Shown: piece by piece, positions 1 through 12,563 of the stretch
How positions within the stretch are numbered: the first letter of the stretch is position 1
Layout: the number at the start of each line of letters is the position of its first letter
Origin: Sideroxydans sp.
GTDB lineage: Bacteria > Pseudomonadota > Gammaproteobacteria > Burkholderiales > Gallionellaceae
Direction: 5' to 3'
DNA length: 64,000 nt
NCBI GenBank assembly: GCA_024636935.1
Contig: JAGXGC010000019.1
Location: forward strand, 147,773-211,772
The notes under the pieces: generated by a model
Databases searched by the model: none
What the model saw: only the letters and a program-made list of their open reading frames with translations
What the model was told of the DNA's origin: nothing
Made by a program: the position numbers and the translations under genes

Positions 1-330
1 CTCATGCGAATCCCGAAACGGGAGTAGCGACAAGTCTGACAATTCATAGAACTTCCGATCCAATTCGGGATGACCGCCAGCACCATCTATCACGCCATAC
101 CAATCTGGCATGGCCTTCAGTTTTGCCAATATCCTGTTCAGCTTCATAGGGTCACGACCATCAAGCGTTGTGTAATTTCTATGCGCTTGTGCGAGCGGTT
201 CACGACTTGCGTCAGTCAGAATAGAAATAGAGCGTTTGCCGAGCAAACCAAAGCCATGACAGAGCAGGTGGGAAATACTGGTTTTCCCAGTCCCACCTTT
301 ATTCCCTATCACGCAAATCAGTTGCCTCAT
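1..330 (-). CDS. ParA/MinD-type P-loop ATPase, partial (3' end outside window)
   Basis: The first 110 codons of a minus-strand gene that runs off the left edge, which is why it is missing from the ORF track. The N-terminus starts MRQLICVIGNKGGTGKTS, a deviant Walker A motif of the KGGxGK[ST] type that defines the ParA/MinD/Mrp group of SIMIBI ATPases. The ATG is preceded by AAAGGAG at a normal distance. Family members use ATP-dependent dimerisation to move or position DNA, proteins or machines, but the part that would tell the subgroup is not visible. The stretch around DGAGGHPEL could be the switch I region. Family placement is firm; the cargo is unknown. Confidence 0.8.
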   Translation of the reverse strand, partial: MRQLICVIGNKGGTGKTSISHLLCHGFGLLGKRSISILTDASREPLAQAHRNYTTLDGRDPMKLNRILAKLKAMPDWYGVIDGAGGHPELDRKFYELSDLSLLPFRDSHE

Positions 331-533
331 TGCTGCATGCTCCTTTGAATTACCGTCATACTAGATGCATCAACGCAATATCAGTATTGAGAAATGGGAA
401 TGCAATCACCCTCAATTCAATCTTTTAACTTGAATGAATAGTGACGCTTAGAATAGAAATAAAGAATATTAAGAAGGGAGTTTTGTGTTCGACTATCGCA
501 TGTTCCAAGTCAACACCCATCGATCCTGACGGC

Positions 534-1004
534 TCAGAGTTTCATCAACGTCTGGATCTGCACTTGATATTGCTGACATACATCCCCTGCCGTGGGTGCA
601 CTACGGTAGATATCCCCGGTGACAGTGAGAAGTCGGATATAACAGGCATTCGGCGTTCCCTTGCCAGGGCGATCGAACTGAACTTCACTGATCTGGTCGC
701 GCAACAGCACAGCAGGTGTATAGAGCGGGCCGGCAAAACTCAACTTCACCTCATGCTCATCGAACTCAGCCAGAATGAAGCTACCGTAGTTCTCACGATA
801 GAGCAGCACGGCAAAGAACAGATAGAAGCACAAACCGACCATTGCGCCAGTGGAATTGCGGATCTCGGAACGCGAGCCCTGCATCGCAGCCGTCATCAGT
901 GCCGTCGTGACGACTACGACAATCGCCCCCCAAGCCATCACCTCAAGATAATGCATCAACATGGCATCCGCGTTTGAGAATGCCAGCGTCAGTTGTCCGC
1001 TCAC
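534..1004 (-). CDS. Hypothetical membrane protein, 156 aa
   Basis: Not recognised as a named family. The protein has two predicted membrane helices, about residues 20-42 and 55-72, followed by a roughly 80-residue soluble C-terminal part rich in beta-type sequence (NYGSFILAEFDEHEVKLSF). It starts with GTG inside the stop codon of the upstream phosphatase gene (GTGA overlap), so the two are translationally coupled. This makes it a real gene and rules out the plus-strand 178-aa ORF lying over it. The layout resembles small bacterial membrane proteins with a PH-like domain, but that is only an impression. Confidence 0.65.
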   Translation of the reverse strand: MSGQLTLAFSNADAMLMHYLEVMAWGAIVVVVTTALMTAAMQGSRSEIRNSTGAMVGLCFYLFFAVLLYRENYGSFILAEFDEHEVKLSFAGPLYTPAVLLRDQISEVQFDRPGKGTPNACYIRLLTVTGDIYRSAPTAGDVCQQYQVQIQTLMKL

Positions 1005-1480
1005 GTACTACCCTTCGCATTGATGTGCCGCAATAAACCATATGCCGCATCTTCGACCAGATCCAGCACATGCTCGAATCCATCCGCACCACCGAAATAG
1101 GGATCGGGCACCTCGCGCGCGTTGTACCGTTCCGCGAATTCAAGAAACAGTCCCAAATGGCCTTTAGCATCGTTCGGACGCAAGTTCTCGAGGATCGATA
1201 GATTAGCTTCATCCATCGCCAAGACATAATCGAATCGAACAAAGTCACTCGCCTCCACTTGCCGTCCTCGCAAAGCACTCATGTCATAGCCGCGTTGCAT
1301 CGCCGCGCGCTGTGTGCGCGAATCGGGAGGCTCACCAATGTGGTAATCATGCGTACCTGCCGAATCAATATGAATGACATCTGCCAGTCCCTCCATCTCA
1401 ACGTAATGGCGAAACACTGCCTCGGCAGTGGGTGAACGGCAGATATTGCCCATGCACACAAACAGGACCTTAGCTTTCAT
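1001..1480 (-). CDS. Low molecular weight protein-tyrosine phosphatase
   Basis: A 159-aa cytoplasmic enzyme that hydrolyses phosphotyrosine through a cysteinyl-phosphate intermediate. The P-loop CMGNICRS (C-x5-R-S) lies at residues 9-16 and the general acid loop reads VPDPYFGG near residue 122, both as in the LMW-PTP family; length is typical. It lies 8 bp after uvrB and overlaps the next small membrane protein gene by 4 bp, so it is probably the penultimate gene of the long minus-strand unit. No tyrosine kinase or exopolysaccharide gene is nearby, so the substrate cannot be guessed from context. Confidence 0.93.
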   Translation of the reverse strand: MKAKVLFVCMGNICRSPTAEAVFRHYVEMEGLADVIHIDSAGTHDYHIGEPPDSRTQRAAMQRGYDMSALRGRQVEASDFVRFDYVLAMDEANLSILENLRPNDAKGHLGLFLEFAERYNAREVPDPYFGGADGFEHVLDLVEDAAYGLLRHINAKGST

Positions 1481-1488
1481 GGCTCAGC

Positions 1489-3513
<2,025 letters not shown>

Positions 3514-3545
3514 GTATTTCGGCCGCTATGCAACGCCCTGATGAA

Positions 3546-3788
3546 TCATTTTTTCAGTCTGGTCGACAACAGAAAACCGACCACCGCCCCGCCTGCGCCG
3601 CATAGCAATATTTTGTTACGCATCTCTGCCAAACCGGATACCGAGCTCCATGCACTCTGCAATGCGTTGCCACCGAATGAGAGCAGGCTGTTCACACTGA
3701 CGTAGTGGCCAGCGATCTTGCCAAAGATGCCGTAGCCGATAGCCATACCGATCACTGTACATATCAGAATGAATACGAGCTTTCTCAT
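3546..3788 (-). CDS. Small two-helix membrane protein, 80 aa
   Basis: Not recognised. The protein has an N-terminal hydrophobic helix (about residues 4-22) and a glycine-rich hydrophobic stretch near the C-terminus (about 58-76) ending in RLKK, so both ends may face the cytoplasm. It lies 10 bp after the CopD-like gene and 32 bp before uvrB on the same strand, which supports translation as part of the operon. No catalytic or metal-binding residues are visible. Confidence 0.55.
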   Translation of the reverse strand: MRKLVFILICTVIGMAIGYGIFGKIAGHYVSVNSLLSFGGNALQSAWSSVSGLAEMRNKILLCGAGGAVVGFLLSTRLKK

Positions 3789-3798
3789 ACCTCTCTCC

Positions 3799-4257
3799 TT
3801 ATCCTAATTGAATGCCGATCTTGGCAACTGCCAGCGTAATCAATCCCAGTGACAGATTGATGGCGATCAACTGGCGTATCTTTGCCAGCACGGCAGCAGC
3901 CTCTTTCCAGCGCTCTTTCTCCACATGCAAGCTGAACGGTACGAAACAACCGAAGAACACATATACATAGATGCCGACCATCAAAAGGCCAAGCAGCAGC
4001 ATCGTATGGACATAATGCCCGACGTGCGCCATGCCGCCATACAGATAGATCAAATACAGACCACTGAGCAGAATGGCGCCGATAGATAGCCATACCCAAT
4101 TGAAGAATCGGCTGAACACGCCGTTCCACAGGCGAAGACGTTCCGGCGGTTGCAATACGTCGGCCGCAGTCGGACGCAATACCATGTAGGCGAAGAACAT
4201 GCCGCCTACCCAGACCACGATACCAAATAGATGCAACAACTTCAGAAATGTCAGCAT
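3799..4257 (-). CDS. CopD-family integral membrane protein
   Basis: A 152-aa protein with four predicted membrane helices. The start [23 protein letters not shown] carries the His-x3-to-5-W-x-GG pattern of CopD/YqhA-type proteins and the related short haem- or copper-linked membrane proteins. The small stand-alone versions of this family have no proven role; copper uptake is known for full CopD proteins only. The gene overlaps the end of rnhB by 7 bp and is followed 10 bp later by a small membrane protein. A haem-binding role through the conserved histidines is possible but not shown. Confidence 0.75.
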   Translation of the reverse strand: MLTFLKLLHLFGIVVWVGGMFFAYMVLRPTAADVLQPPERLRLWNGVFSRFFNWVWLSIGAILLSGLYLIYLYGGMAHVGHYVHTMLLLGLLMVGIYVYVFFGCFVPFSLHVEKERWKEAAAVLAKIRQLIAINLSLGLITLAVAKIGIQLG

Positions 4258-4847
4258 GATCTCTCCTTGGAATTTGGTGTGATCAATTCACGCACCGGTT
4301 TAAATGAACGGCGATGGATATTCAGTACGCCGTGAGTTCGCAATGCTGCCATATGTAGCGCAGTAGGATAACCCTTATGGCTGTCGAATCCGTATTGTGG
4401 ATAAAGCGCGTGCATCTGCAACATGATCTCGTCCCGTGCAGTCTTAGCCAAGATGGAAGCAGCAGAGATAGCCTCCACCTTGCTATCACCCTTGACGATG
4501 GCTTCACTCGGGATGCCGGTGTCAGGACAGTACAAACCATCGACCAACACCTGATGCGGACGAATTTGCAAACCATCCACTGCACGCTTCATCGCGAGTA
4601 AGGTGGCTTGCAGAATGTTCAACTCGTCTATCTCTTTCGGATCGGCATAGGCTACACACCAAGCCAATGCCTGCTCCCGGATGATAGGTGCAAGACGGTC
4701 ACGCTGCTTCTCGGACAGTTTCTTCGAATCAGCCAGACCGGCGATTGGACGTGCGGGATCGAGGATCACTGCCGCAGCACTCACCGGTCCGGCCAGTGGG
4801 CCGCGGCCGGCCTCATCCACCCCGCAGATGAGCAGACTAGCCTGCAT
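4251..4847 (-). CDS. rnhB: Ribonuclease HII
   Basis: A 198-aa endonuclease that cuts RNA in RNA-DNA hybrids and single ribonucleotides embedded in DNA. The signature [11 protein letters not shown] is at residues 11-21, carrying the first two acidic metal ligands, and a further ligand lies in VDGLYCPD; the later [17 protein letters not shown] block is typical. Length equals the usual bacterial enzyme. It overlaps lpxB by 11 bp, which reproduces the lpxA-lpxB-rnhB order seen in many proteobacteria. Confidence 0.97.
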   Translation of the reverse strand: MQASLLICGVDEAGRGPLAGPVSAAAVILDPARPIAGLADSKKLSEKQRDRLAPIIREQALAWCVAYADPKEIDELNILQATLLAMKRAVDGLQIRPHQVLVDGLYCPDTGIPSEAIVKGDSKVEAISAASILAKTARDEIMLQMHALYPQYGFDSHKGYPTALHMAALRTHGVLNIHRRSFKPVRELITPNSKERSC

Positions 4848-6000
4848 CTTTCACCAGAATCGGCAGTATCGCTGCTGCCGCTTTCTGTGCCGTATTTTGG
4901 CGCAAAGTGTGATGCATCTCGGTGAAGGTCTGTTCCAGCTCTGCCACTGCCGATTTGTTGTTGACCAGATTCAACAATGCCTGAGCAAGATTCAACGGTG
5001 TCGCATCGTCCTGCAAAATCTCAGGCACGACGAATTTGCCCGCCAGGATGTTGGGCAATCCTACCCAACGCTGATACATCTTTCGTTTGTGCATCCACCA
5101 GGACAAAGCAGGCATTTTGTAAGTGATGACCATTGGACGCTTGAGCAAGGCCGCTTCCAATGTGGCAGTACCGGAAGCGACCAGCACGCCGTCAGCCGCA
5201 ATCATCGCGTCATGCGAATGTCCGAACAACAGTGTCATAGGCAAGTCCTGAGCATGCAACTTCCAGCGCACATGCTCGAAGATGTTGCGCGTCTCGCGTG
5301 TAGCCAGTGGCACCAAGAATTGTGCCTCGGGACATTGCTGCCAGATCAGCTTGGCCGTCTCGATATAGGTTTCTGCAAGCTGGCGTACCTCGCTCTGACG
5401 ACTACCCGGCAACAAAGCGAACACCTTGGCTGTCTTGGGTAGGATGCGCATCTGTTCTCGCATCGCCTCGCGCTTGGGTTGCTCGGGCATGAAGTCTGCC
5501 AATGGATGTCCGACGTAAGTGACCGGCACACCCGCCTTCTCGTACAACGGCGCTTCGAACGGAAATAGCGCCAGCATGTGCGAAACAGCTTGTTTGATCT
5601 TATTGATACGCTCGCCGCGCCAAGCCCAGATGGAGGGGCTGACGTAGTGCACGGTGGGGATACCGCGAGCTTTCAAGGCCACTTCAAGATTGAGATTGAA
5701 ATCGGGCGCATCGACGCCGATGAACAAGTCTGGCTTTTGTGCGATGAAGCGTTTGCGCAACTGGTTTCGGATGCCGACGATCTCACGATAGTGACGCAGC
5801 ACTTCAACATAGCCGCGCACGGCGAGCTTTTCCAGCGGGAACAAGACTTCCATACCGACCGCTTGCATCTTGGGGCCACCGATACCAATGAAGCGCACTG
5901 CCGGATGGGCTTGCTTAATGGTTTGCATCAGCATGCTGGCGAGCATATCGCCCGAGGCCTCGCCCGCCACGATGGCGATGGTCTTGATTGGTTCTGACAT
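4837..6000 (-). CDS. lpxB: Lipid-A-disaccharide synthase
   Basis: A 387-aa GT-B fold glycosyltransferase that joins UDP-2,3-diacylglucosamine and lipid X to form the lipid A disaccharide at the inner face of the cytoplasmic membrane. The N-terminal AGEASGD motif (residues 12-18) and the later block GVDAPDFN are family hallmarks; the C-terminal part has the YKMPALSWW-type segment. It follows lpxA by 2 bp and overlaps rnhB, so it is inside the envelope operon. Confidence 0.97.
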   Translation of the reverse strand: MSEPIKTIAIVAGEASGDMLASMLMQTIKQAHPAVRFIGIGGPKMQAVGMEVLFPLEKLAVRGYVEVLRHYREIVGIRNQLRKRFIAQKPDLFIGVDAPDFNLNLEVALKARGIPTVHYVSPSIWAWRGERINKIKQAVSHMLALFPFEAPLYEKAGVPVTYVGHPLADFMPEQPKREAMREQMRILPKTAKVFALLPGSRQSEVRQLAETYIETAKLIWQQCPEAQFLVPLATRETRNIFEHVRWKLHAQDLPMTLLFGHSHDAMIAADGVLVASGTATLEAALLKRPMVITYKMPALSWWMHKRKMYQRWVGLPNILAGKFVVPEILQDDATPLNLAQALLNLVNNKSAVAELEQTFTEMHHTLRQNTAQKAAAAILPILVKDAG

Positions 6001-6002
6001 GA

Positions 6003-6782
6003 TTAACGGACGATGCCGCGCTGCGTTCGTCCGAGGAAGTCGACCATGGCCTGCACCTCGGGGTGCTCGGCAGCTTGGGGGGCAAGCGCTGCTTTTGCTT
6101 CTTCCAGAGTCATGCCGGACTTGTATAAAGTCTTGTATGCGCGCTTGATCGCCATTACGGCCGCACTGGAGAATCCGCGACGCTTCAGACCTTCCGAGTT
6201 GGTACCGTGCGGTGCAGCGGGATTGCCGGAAACGGTGACATAAGTCGGAATATCCTGAAACAGAATGCTGCCCATGCCGGTGATGACATGTGCGCCGATC
6301 TGCACGAACTGGTGCACAACGGTGAAACCGCCGAGAATGGCAAAATCGTCCACGATCACATGCCCTGCCAGTTGCGCGTTGTTGGCAAAGATAGTGTTGT
6401 TGCCGACCTGACAGTCATGCGCCAAGTGCACGTAGGCCATGATCCAGTTGTTATTGCCGAGGCGAGTCACGCCACCATCCTGCTCCGTACCCAGATTGAA
6501 GGTACAGAACTCACGGATCATGTTGTTGTCGCCGATCTCCAGTCGCGTCGGCTCGTTCGCATATTTCTTGTCCTGCGGGATCTCCCCCAAGGAAGAGAAT
6601 TGAAAGATGCGGTTGTTCTTGCCGATGGTGGTGTGACCATTGATCACCACATGCGGACCGACCGTCGTGCCGGCACCGATCTCGACGTGCTCGCCGATGA
6701 TAGCGTAAGGACCGACGCTGACATCATCGGCCAGCTTCGCACCCGGATGGATGATGGCGGTCGGATGGCGTAATTCGCTCAT
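6003..6782 (-). CDS. lpxA: UDP-N-acetylglucosamine O-acyltransferase
   Basis: The 259-aa trimeric left-handed beta-helix enzyme that transfers a 3-hydroxyacyl chain from ACP to UDP-GlcNAc, the first step of lipid A synthesis. Hexapeptide repeats run through the first 190 residues (for example [20 protein letters not shown]) and the catalytic histidine sits in [12 protein letters not shown] at about residue 122. The C-terminal helical domain is present. Its start overlaps the end of fabZ by 4 bp. Confidence 0.97.
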   Translation of the reverse strand: MSELRHPTAIIHPGAKLADDVSVGPYAIIGEHVEIGAGTTVGPHVVINGHTTIGKNNRIFQFSSLGEIPQDKKYANEPTRLEIGDNNMIREFCTFNLGTEQDGGVTRLGNNNWIMAYVHLAHDCQVGNNTIFANNAQLAGHVIVDDFAILGGFTVVHQFVQIGAHVITGMGSILFQDIPTYVTVSGNPAAPHGTNSEGLKRRGFSSAAVMAIKRAYKTLYKSGMTLEEAKAALAPQAAEHPEVQAMVDFLGRTQRGIVR

Positions 6783-7228
6783 TCTTTGTCCCGAATAGTG
6801 CAGATCAGTTGTGCTTCGGCTGCAACCTCACCGTCCACTTTGGCGACGCCACTGAACTTCCAAATACCGCGACGGTTCTGGGTGATAGACACCTCAAATA
6901 TCAGTTGGTCGCCGGGGCTGACTGGGCGCTTGAAACGCGCGCCGTCGATACCGACAAAGTAGTACACAGATTTATCGTCCGGCTTGGTACCCATGCTCTT
7001 GAAGGACAGCAAGGCGGCGGCTTGCGCCATCGCTTCGATGATCAGCACGCCCGGCATCACCGGGTGATGCGGATAGTGGCCGGGGAAGAACGGCTCGTTG
7101 ATGGTGACGTTCTTCAGTGCGGCGATCTTCTCGTTCGGCACCACATCCAGCACGCGATCGATCAGCAGGAACGGGTAACGGTGCGGCAGGTGTTCCAATA
7201 CTTCATGTATGTCCATGGTGATGCTCAT
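6779..7228 (-). CDS. fabZ: 3-hydroxyacyl-ACP dehydratase FabZ
   Basis: A 149-aa hot-dog fold dehydratase of fatty acid elongation. The active-site region [23 protein letters not shown] shows the catalytic His (about residue 51) and Glu (about 65) at family positions. It stands 2 bp after lpxD and overlaps lpxA, linking the 3-hydroxyacyl-ACP pool to lipid A synthesis, where LpxA, LpxD and FabZ compete for the same substrate. Confidence 0.97.
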   Translation of the reverse strand: MSITMDIHEVLEHLPHRYPFLLIDRVLDVVPNEKIAALKNVTINEPFFPGHYPHHPVMPGVLIIEAMAQAAALLSFKSMGTKPDDKSVYYFVGIDGARFKRPVSPGDQLIFEVSITQNRRGIWKFSGVAKVDGEVAAEAQLICTIRDKE

Positions 7229-7230
7229 GC

Positions 7231-8265
7231 TTATCTCCCCTTCAATGTTTCGATGTCGTGTTCAAGTTGTTTAATGCGTTTCGTCATTTCGTCCAAGTGG
7301 CGCAATTGCGCTGCATTGCGTCGCCATGCGTGATTGTCGCTGAACGGATAGGTGCCGGTATAGCTACCCTTCACTATGCTCTTGGTGATCACTGTACCGG
7401 CGGAGACCTCCACCTCGTCTGCGACCTGCAGATGGCCAAGGATGATGGCCCCACCGCCGATACGGCAATAACGCCCGATACGTGCGCTACCCGCGATACC
7501 AACACAACCGGCGATGGCGGTATGCGCGCCGATGCGCACGTTGTGTGCAATCTGTATCTGGTTGTCCAGCTTCACGCCCTCTTCGATCACTGTGTCATCC
7601 AGCGCACCACGGTCGATGGTGGTGTTGGCACCGATCTCGACATGATCACCGATGATGACGCCGCCGATCTGAGGGATCTTCAGCCAGCGTCCTTCTTCCA
7701 TGGCGATGCCAAAACCGTCTGCGCCGATCACTGCTCCTGAGTGAACGATAACGTGATTACCCAGCGTGCAACCGTGATACACGCTGACGTTGGGATATAA
7801 GCGCACTTGTTCACCCAGTGTCACATGCTCACCGACAGTACAACCAGCCATCACCACACTACGCGCGCCGATACGTGCACCCTCCCCTACCCAGACATTG
7901 GCACCGATATGCGCATCCAGAGACACATGCGCGCCCGCATCGATCACCGCACTGGGATGGATGCTGGGCGCATACTCGCGCAGAGGATTGAGGAATGCAG
8001 ACAGTTTGGCGAAATAGGAATAGGGGTTGGCGGCGACGATGCGCGGACGCTTGGTCAGTTCGGCATCGGCCAAACCCAGTATCACTGCAGAAGCGTGACT
8101 CTCATCCAGTTGCTTGCGATATTTGGCATTGGCTAGAAAGGCAATATGTCCTAGCCCGGCTTTTTCGAGCGTGGCGATCTGCGACACCTCGGTGGCATCA
8201 TTGCCAATCACCTGCCCGCCGAAGCGGGCAACTATATCGGCCAGGCTGTAGCTTGTTCGCTCCAT
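7231..8265 (-). CDS. lpxD: UDP-3-O-(3-hydroxyacyl)glucosamine N-acyltransferase
   Basis: A 344-aa lipid A enzyme that adds the second hydroxyacyl chain. An N-terminal uridine-binding domain (residues 1-100) is followed by a long hexapeptide beta-helix; the catalytic histidine is in [12 protein letters not shown] near residue 240. The C-terminal helix [18 protein letters not shown], which binds ACP in the family, is intact. It lies 21 bp after the skp gene. Confidence 0.97.
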   Translation of the reverse strand: MERTSYSLADIVARFGGQVIGNDATEVSQIATLEKAGLGHIAFLANAKYRKQLDESHASAVILGLADAELTKRPRIVAANPYSYFAKLSAFLNPLREYAPSIHPSAVIDAGAHVSLDAHIGANVWVGEGARIGARSVVMAGCTVGEHVTLGEQVRLYPNVSVYHGCTLGNHVIVHSGAVIGADGFGIAMEEGRWLKIPQIGGVIIGDHVEIGANTTIDRGALDDTVIEEGVKLDNQIQIAHNVRIGAHTAIAGCVGIAGSARIGRYCRIGGGAIILGHLQVADEVEVSAGTVITKSIVKGSYTGTYPFSDNHAWRRNAAQLRHLDEMTKRIKQLEHDIETLKGR

Positions 8266-8286
8266 CCTCTTAGACTCGTCGAACGA

Positions 8287-8802
8287 TCACTTGCCCGATT
8301 CGGACAGTGGTTCGCCTTCCATATATTTGAGCACCTTGTCCGTGATATCCACGCGCGGATTGCGATAGACAGCTTCTTGCAAGATGACATCGTATTGCTC
8401 GCTCTCGGCGATGGCGCGAATCGCCTTGTCTGCTTTGGCGAGAATCTGTGCCAGCTCTTCGTTCTGGCGCAGGCTAAGGTCTTCACGGAATTCGCGCTGG
8501 CGCGTTTGCAACATCAGGTTGAGGTTGGCAAGCTCGCGCTCCTTGATGCGGCGCGATGAATCTGACAGTTTGCTACTATTTTTCTCCAAGTCGCTCTGGG
8601 TGTCCTTGATTTCTCCAGCCAATCTTTTGATCTCTTGATCTCGGACCGCGAACTCTTTGTCAATCTTCTTCTGCGCGTAAAGTGCTTGGGCAGACTCACG
8701 TAAGATGCGCTCGGTATCGACGATACCGATACGGAAATCACCCGCTTGAGCATTGGAGGCGATCAACGCCCCGAAAACGATTGCAAAGAATATGTTCTTC
8801 AT
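8287..8802 (-). CDS. skp: Periplasmic chaperone Skp/OmpH
   Basis: A 171-aa periplasmic holdase for unfolded outer-membrane proteins on their way to the Bam complex. I take the start at MKNIFFAIV, which gives a clean signal peptide ending SNAQA and has AAGGAG seven bases upstream; the longer 190-aa ORF in the track would overlap bamA and hide the signal. The long central helix (KKIDKEFAVRDQEIKRLAGEIKDTQSDL) is the coiled-coil arm of the Skp trimer. Directly downstream of bamA, as in most proteobacteria. Confidence 0.93.
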   Translation of the reverse strand: MKNIFFAIVFGALIASNAQAGDFRIGIVDTERILRESAQALYAQKKIDKEFAVRDQEIKRLAGEIKDTQSDLEKNSSKLSDSSRRIKERELANLNLMLQTRQREFREDLSLRQNEELAQILAKADKAIRAIAESEQYDVILQEAVYRNPRVDITDKVLKYMEGEPLSESGK

Positions 8803-8845
8803 GATTACTCCTTGTCGGACAATTAGCCCGCGAAGATCCCGCTCC

Positions 8846-11128
8846 TTAGAACATGCCACCCATGGTGAACTGGAAGAACTGCAGCTTGTCCTGCGGCTGC
8901 GAGTTCAAAGGCTTGGACCAGCTGATCTGTATCGGACCGGCCGGCGAGAACCATGTCAGTCCCAAGCCCGTAGCATAGCGCATCCCCTCAGAGGCGATAG
9001 TTTGAGTAGCATCACCGTAGACAGCCCCGCCGTCAAGGAACAAGTTCATACGTAGCGACTGACTCTTCTCCATACCCGGCATGGGGAACAATACTTCAGC
9101 ATTACCCACTACACGGCGGTTACCCCCCAAAGAATATCCACTGGCATCGCGTGGTCCCAAAGAATTGTAATCGTAACCGCGCACCGAACCAGATCCGCCT
9201 GCATAAAGGCTTTTGAAGAACGGCAGCGTCATGCCGCTATAGCCGTTGGCGAAGCCCAAGTCTCCATTCAGGCGCAAAGTCAGATTTTCCGAAAGCGGCT
9301 GAAACCATTGCTGGGCATAGGTGACTTTGTAAAAGCGCTGACCGGATACCGGCAATGAAGCCTCAATGTTTGCGCGTTGCGTCGCACCTACTTTGGGAAA
9401 TATCGCACTATCACGGGTATCACGCGACCAGCCGATGGTCCCCAACACGTTCTGATTGGTCTTGCCAAAGGTATCTATGTAATCAATAAATCGTTGCGGA
9501 CTATTGGCGGTCAAACCGATTGAGGTGTTCTCCATCGCCAGTCCGTAATGGAACATCTCTTCATCGCTGATCGGTACGCCATAACGTATACCTGCGCCGT
9601 AGGTCTCTGAGGTGTACTGGCTGATGGTGGTTGAAGTCACGTCCGAACGGCGCTTATATATATCAAAACCGCGACTCACGCCGTCATCGGTGTAATAGGG
9701 GTTGGTGTAGGAAATCGAATAAACTTGGTTCACCTTGCTGGTGTTGACCTGAGTGGATAGGTAATTACCGGTACCAAACAAGTTACTCTGGGTGACTCCC
9801 CCCATGAAGGTAAGTCCCTCGCCATTGCTAAAACCCATACCGATATTGAAGTTACCGGTAGCTTTCTCAGCCACCGTCAGATCCAGATCGAGTTGGTCAG
9901 TACTACCTGGCACCTGATGAGTCTCAATGTTCACACTATCAAAGAATCCCAATCGGTCAATGCGCTGCTTGGACTTCTTGATCTTGGAGGTGGCGAACCA
10001 GCCACCTTCCATCTGACGGAACTCGCGCCGTATGATCTCATCCTTGGTCTTGTCGTTGCCGGAGATATTGATGTTTCGCACATAGGCGCGCTGCATGGGA
10101 TCAACCACAAAAGTAAAGGCGGCCTGATGCTTCTCCTTGTCGATATCCGGCACGATATTTACATTGGCGAAGGCATAGCCTTCCTCGCCCAAATTTTCGC
10201 GGATCTTTTCAGAGGATGCTGTCAATGCCTCACGCGAAAATACCTGCCCCGGGTGTACGGCGACCATGGCGCGTAGCGCCTCGTTGCTGAACACGTTCTT
10301 CGCGCCAGCCACCTTGATGTCTGAGATCGTATATTGCTCACCCTCGGTCAGATTAAGGGTGATGTAGATATCCTTTTTATCGGCAGATATCGTGACATTG
10401 GTGGAATCGATAGAAAAGTCCATATAGCCAGAATTCAGGTACAGACTGCGGATGTTCTCGATGTCTGCCGACAGTTTGGGCTTGGAATATTGATCGTTGC
10501 TGCTGAGCCAAGTGAACCAGCCTGGCGTGGTCAGCTTCATCTCGTCCAACAAATCGTCGTCGCTGAATTTCTGATTGCCGATGATATTGATCTGGCGGAT
10601 CTTGGAGGGCTTGCCCTCCACCACGACCAGACTGACCGCAACACGATTGCGTTCTAATTCTGTCACTTTCGTCTTTACGGCCACCGCATATTTACCACGC
10701 GCGATGTATTGCCGCTTCAGCTCGTTCTCAGATTTTTCCATAGCAGACTTGTCAAAGATACGACCTTCCGCCAATCCGACCAGCTTCAGGTTGTCCAGCA
10801 ACTGTGGTTTGGGGAAATCCTTGATACCGTCCAACTCGACGCTGGCGATGGTTGGACGCTCCTGTACGCGCACCACTAGCACGCCCTGCTCGGCCAGCAA
10901 CTGCACATCCTTGAAGAAGCCGGTGGAGAACAAAGCATGCAGAGCGGCAGTCGCACGGTCATCGTCCAGCGTATCGCCGACTTTGACTGGTAGATAGCTG
11001 AATACGGTACCTGCTTCGGTACGCTGAATGCCCTCGATGCGGATGTCTTTCACCACGAACGGCTGTCCCGCCCAAGCGGACGCACCATATACAAGCGCGA
11101 TCACGCCCGCAAATTTTCTAAAATCCAT
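8846..11128 (-). CDS. bamA: Outer membrane protein assembly factor BamA
   Basis: The 760-aa core of the beta-barrel assembly machine. A signal peptide ends ASAWA; five POTRA domains fill roughly residues 23-420 and the 16-strand barrel the rest. The conserved RGYDYNSLGPRD segment (VRGF/Y lid-loop motif) is at about residue 650 and the protein ends in phenylalanine (FTMGGMF), the usual barrel signal. The gene lies 6 bp after rseP. Confidence 0.98.
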   Translation of the reverse strand: MDFRKFAGVIALVYGASAWAGQPFVVKDIRIEGIQRTEAGTVFSYLPVKVGDTLDDDRATAALHALFSTGFFKDVQLLAEQGVLVVRVQERPTIASVELDGIKDFPKPQLLDNLKLVGLAEGRIFDKSAMEKSENELKRQYIARGKYAVAVKTKVTELERNRVAVSLVVVEGKPSKIRQINIIGNQKFSDDDLLDEMKLTTPGWFTWLSSNDQYSKPKLSADIENIRSLYLNSGYMDFSIDSTNVTISADKKDIYITLNLTEGEQYTISDIKVAGAKNVFSNEALRAMVAVHPGQVFSREALTASSEKIRENLGEEGYAFANVNIVPDIDKEKHQAAFTFVVDPMQRAYVRNINISGNDKTKDEIIRREFRQMEGGWFATSKIKKSKQRIDRLGFFDSVNIETHQVPGSTDQLDLDLTVAEKATGNFNIGMGFSNGEGLTFMGGVTQSNLFGTGNYLSTQVNTSKVNQVYSISYTNPYYTDDGVSRGFDIYKRRSDVTSTTISQYTSETYGAGIRYGVPISDEEMFHYGLAMENTSIGLTANSPQRFIDYIDTFGKTNQNVLGTIGWSRDTRDSAIFPKVGATQRANIEASLPVSGQRFYKVTYAQQWFQPLSENLTLRLNGDLGFANGYSGMTLPFFKSLYAGGSGSVRGYDYNSLGPRDASGYSLGGNRRVVGNAEVLFPMPGMEKSQSLRMNLFLDGGAVYGDATQTIASEGMRYATGLGLTWFSPAGPIQISWSKPLNSQPQDKLQFFQFTMGGMF

Positions 11129-11134
11129 TATTTA

Positions 11135-12487
11135 TTAACCCAAAATCAGGCGGCTCACGTCGTTGTACAACGCAAAAGCCATCATGGTCACCAAGAGTGC
11201 GATACCGACTTTCTGTCCTACTTCCCACAGATTGTCAGAGACCGGACTGCCCTTGAAAAATTCGACCGAATAATACAGCAAATGACCGCCATCCAATAAC
11301 GGGATCGGCAGCAGATTCAATATTCCCAGACTGATGCTGATCAGCGCGAGGAATCCCACATAGGCACCTAAACCCATCTGAGCCGACTGGCCTGCATAGT
11401 CTGCGATGGTGATCGGGCCAGACAGATTCTTCAGCGACACTTCGCCCAACACCATTTTCCCCATCATCTTCAAGCTGATGAGCGCGGTCTCCCAAGTCTT
11501 GCGTACGCCTTCGGACAGTGCCTGCATGGGCGGATAATGCACATCCGTTAGCAAAGCTTCAAAAGCTCGCCTGTCGATCTGCGCCCCCGCACCGATACGT
11601 CCGATGCGCTCACCTTTATCTTCCAATGCTGCAGGTTTGACCGACAGATTGATTCGCGCACCGTCGCGCTCGATCTCCAGCTGCAGGGACTGCTCGGGAT
11701 GTGCGCGTACCACCTTCACCCAGTCTTCCCATAAAGAGACCACTTCGCCGTTCACACGCAGCACCCGGTCCCCCACCTGCATGCCAGCCTGTGCCGCTGC
11801 CCCGTCAGCAGTCAACTGACCGATGACGGGATATACCGGCGGCTGGTATGGCAACAAGCCTAGTTTGCGCATGAAATCACCATCCAGATCAGCCGCCGAC
11901 AGACCCGACATATCCAATTCGCGAACCACGACATCTCCTGCTTTTCCTCGCAGTTCAAGCTGAGCGGAACGCTGTTGCAGGATCAGGTCGAGCAAAGTCC
12001 AGCGCACCTCTTGCCAGCTAGGAGTGGTATGACCATTGATGCTAACGATGGTGCTCTGCGTCTCCAGCGCTGCCACGGATGCAGGAGTGCCTGCAACGAT
12101 CTCTCCCAGCACAGGCTTGATGCCTGGCACACCATACATAAACAATGCCCAGTACAACACGACTGCCAGCAACAGATTAGCCAAAGGGCCAGCTACCACG
12201 ATAGCCATGCGCTGCAAGACAGGTTTGCGATTGAAGGCGTTGCGCAGCTCATTCGGAGGAACGTCACCCTCTCGCTCGTCCAGCATCTTCACATAGCCCC
12301 CCAAAGGGATAGCGGACAGCGCCCATTCGGTGCCTTTTTTGTCAACACGCGACCAGATAACATTGCCAAAACCGACCGAAAAACGCAGCACTTTCACATC
12401 GCATAAGCGCGCCACCAGATAGTGTCCATATTCATGGAACACTACTAACACAACGATGGCTACGACAAAGGCAAGCAAGGTGATCAT
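11135..12487 (-). CDS. rseP: RIP metalloprotease RseP
   Basis: A 450-aa site-2 intramembrane zinc protease that cleaves anti-sigma factors and signal peptide remnants. The zinc motif HEYGH is at residues 18-22 inside the first helix, two PDZ domains occupy about 110-290 (the second with AQAGMQVGDRVLRVNGE), and the third zinc ligand motif is LLPIPLLDGGHL near residue 390. Usual family length. It sits between dxr and bamA as is standard. Confidence 0.97.
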   Translation of the reverse strand: MITLLAFVVAIVVLVVFHEYGHYLVARLCDVKVLRFSVGFGNVIWSRVDKKGTEWALSAIPLGGYVKMLDEREGDVPPNELRNAFNRKPVLQRMAIVVAGPLANLLLAVVLYWALFMYGVPGIKPVLGEIVAGTPASVAALETQSTIVSINGHTTPSWQEVRWTLLDLILQQRSAQLELRGKAGDVVVRELDMSGLSAADLDGDFMRKLGLLPYQPPVYPVIGQLTADGAAAQAGMQVGDRVLRVNGEVVSLWEDWVKVVRAHPEQSLQLEIERDGARINLSVKPAALEDKGERIGRIGAGAQIDRRAFEALLTDVHYPPMQALSEGVRKTWETALISLKMMGKMVLGEVSLKNLSGPITIADYAGQSAQMGLGAYVGFLALISISLGILNLLPIPLLDGGHLLYYSVEFFKGSPVSDNLWEVGQKVGIALLVTMMAFALYNDVSRLILG

Positions 12488-12563
12488 GGTTTACTTTCTG
12501 AAGCAGTCTGGGATAGCCACAATGACCGCATAAACATGCAGAGGTTCAGTACAGGCCAGCCTC

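Noticed and set aside
441-977. 178-aa plus-strand ORF
   Set aside because: The opposite strand carries a membrane protein gene coupled by GTGA to the phosphatase gene, and the plus frame has no convincing start signal.
4681-5442. 253-aa plus-strand ORF
   Set aside because: Antisense to lpxB and rnhB.
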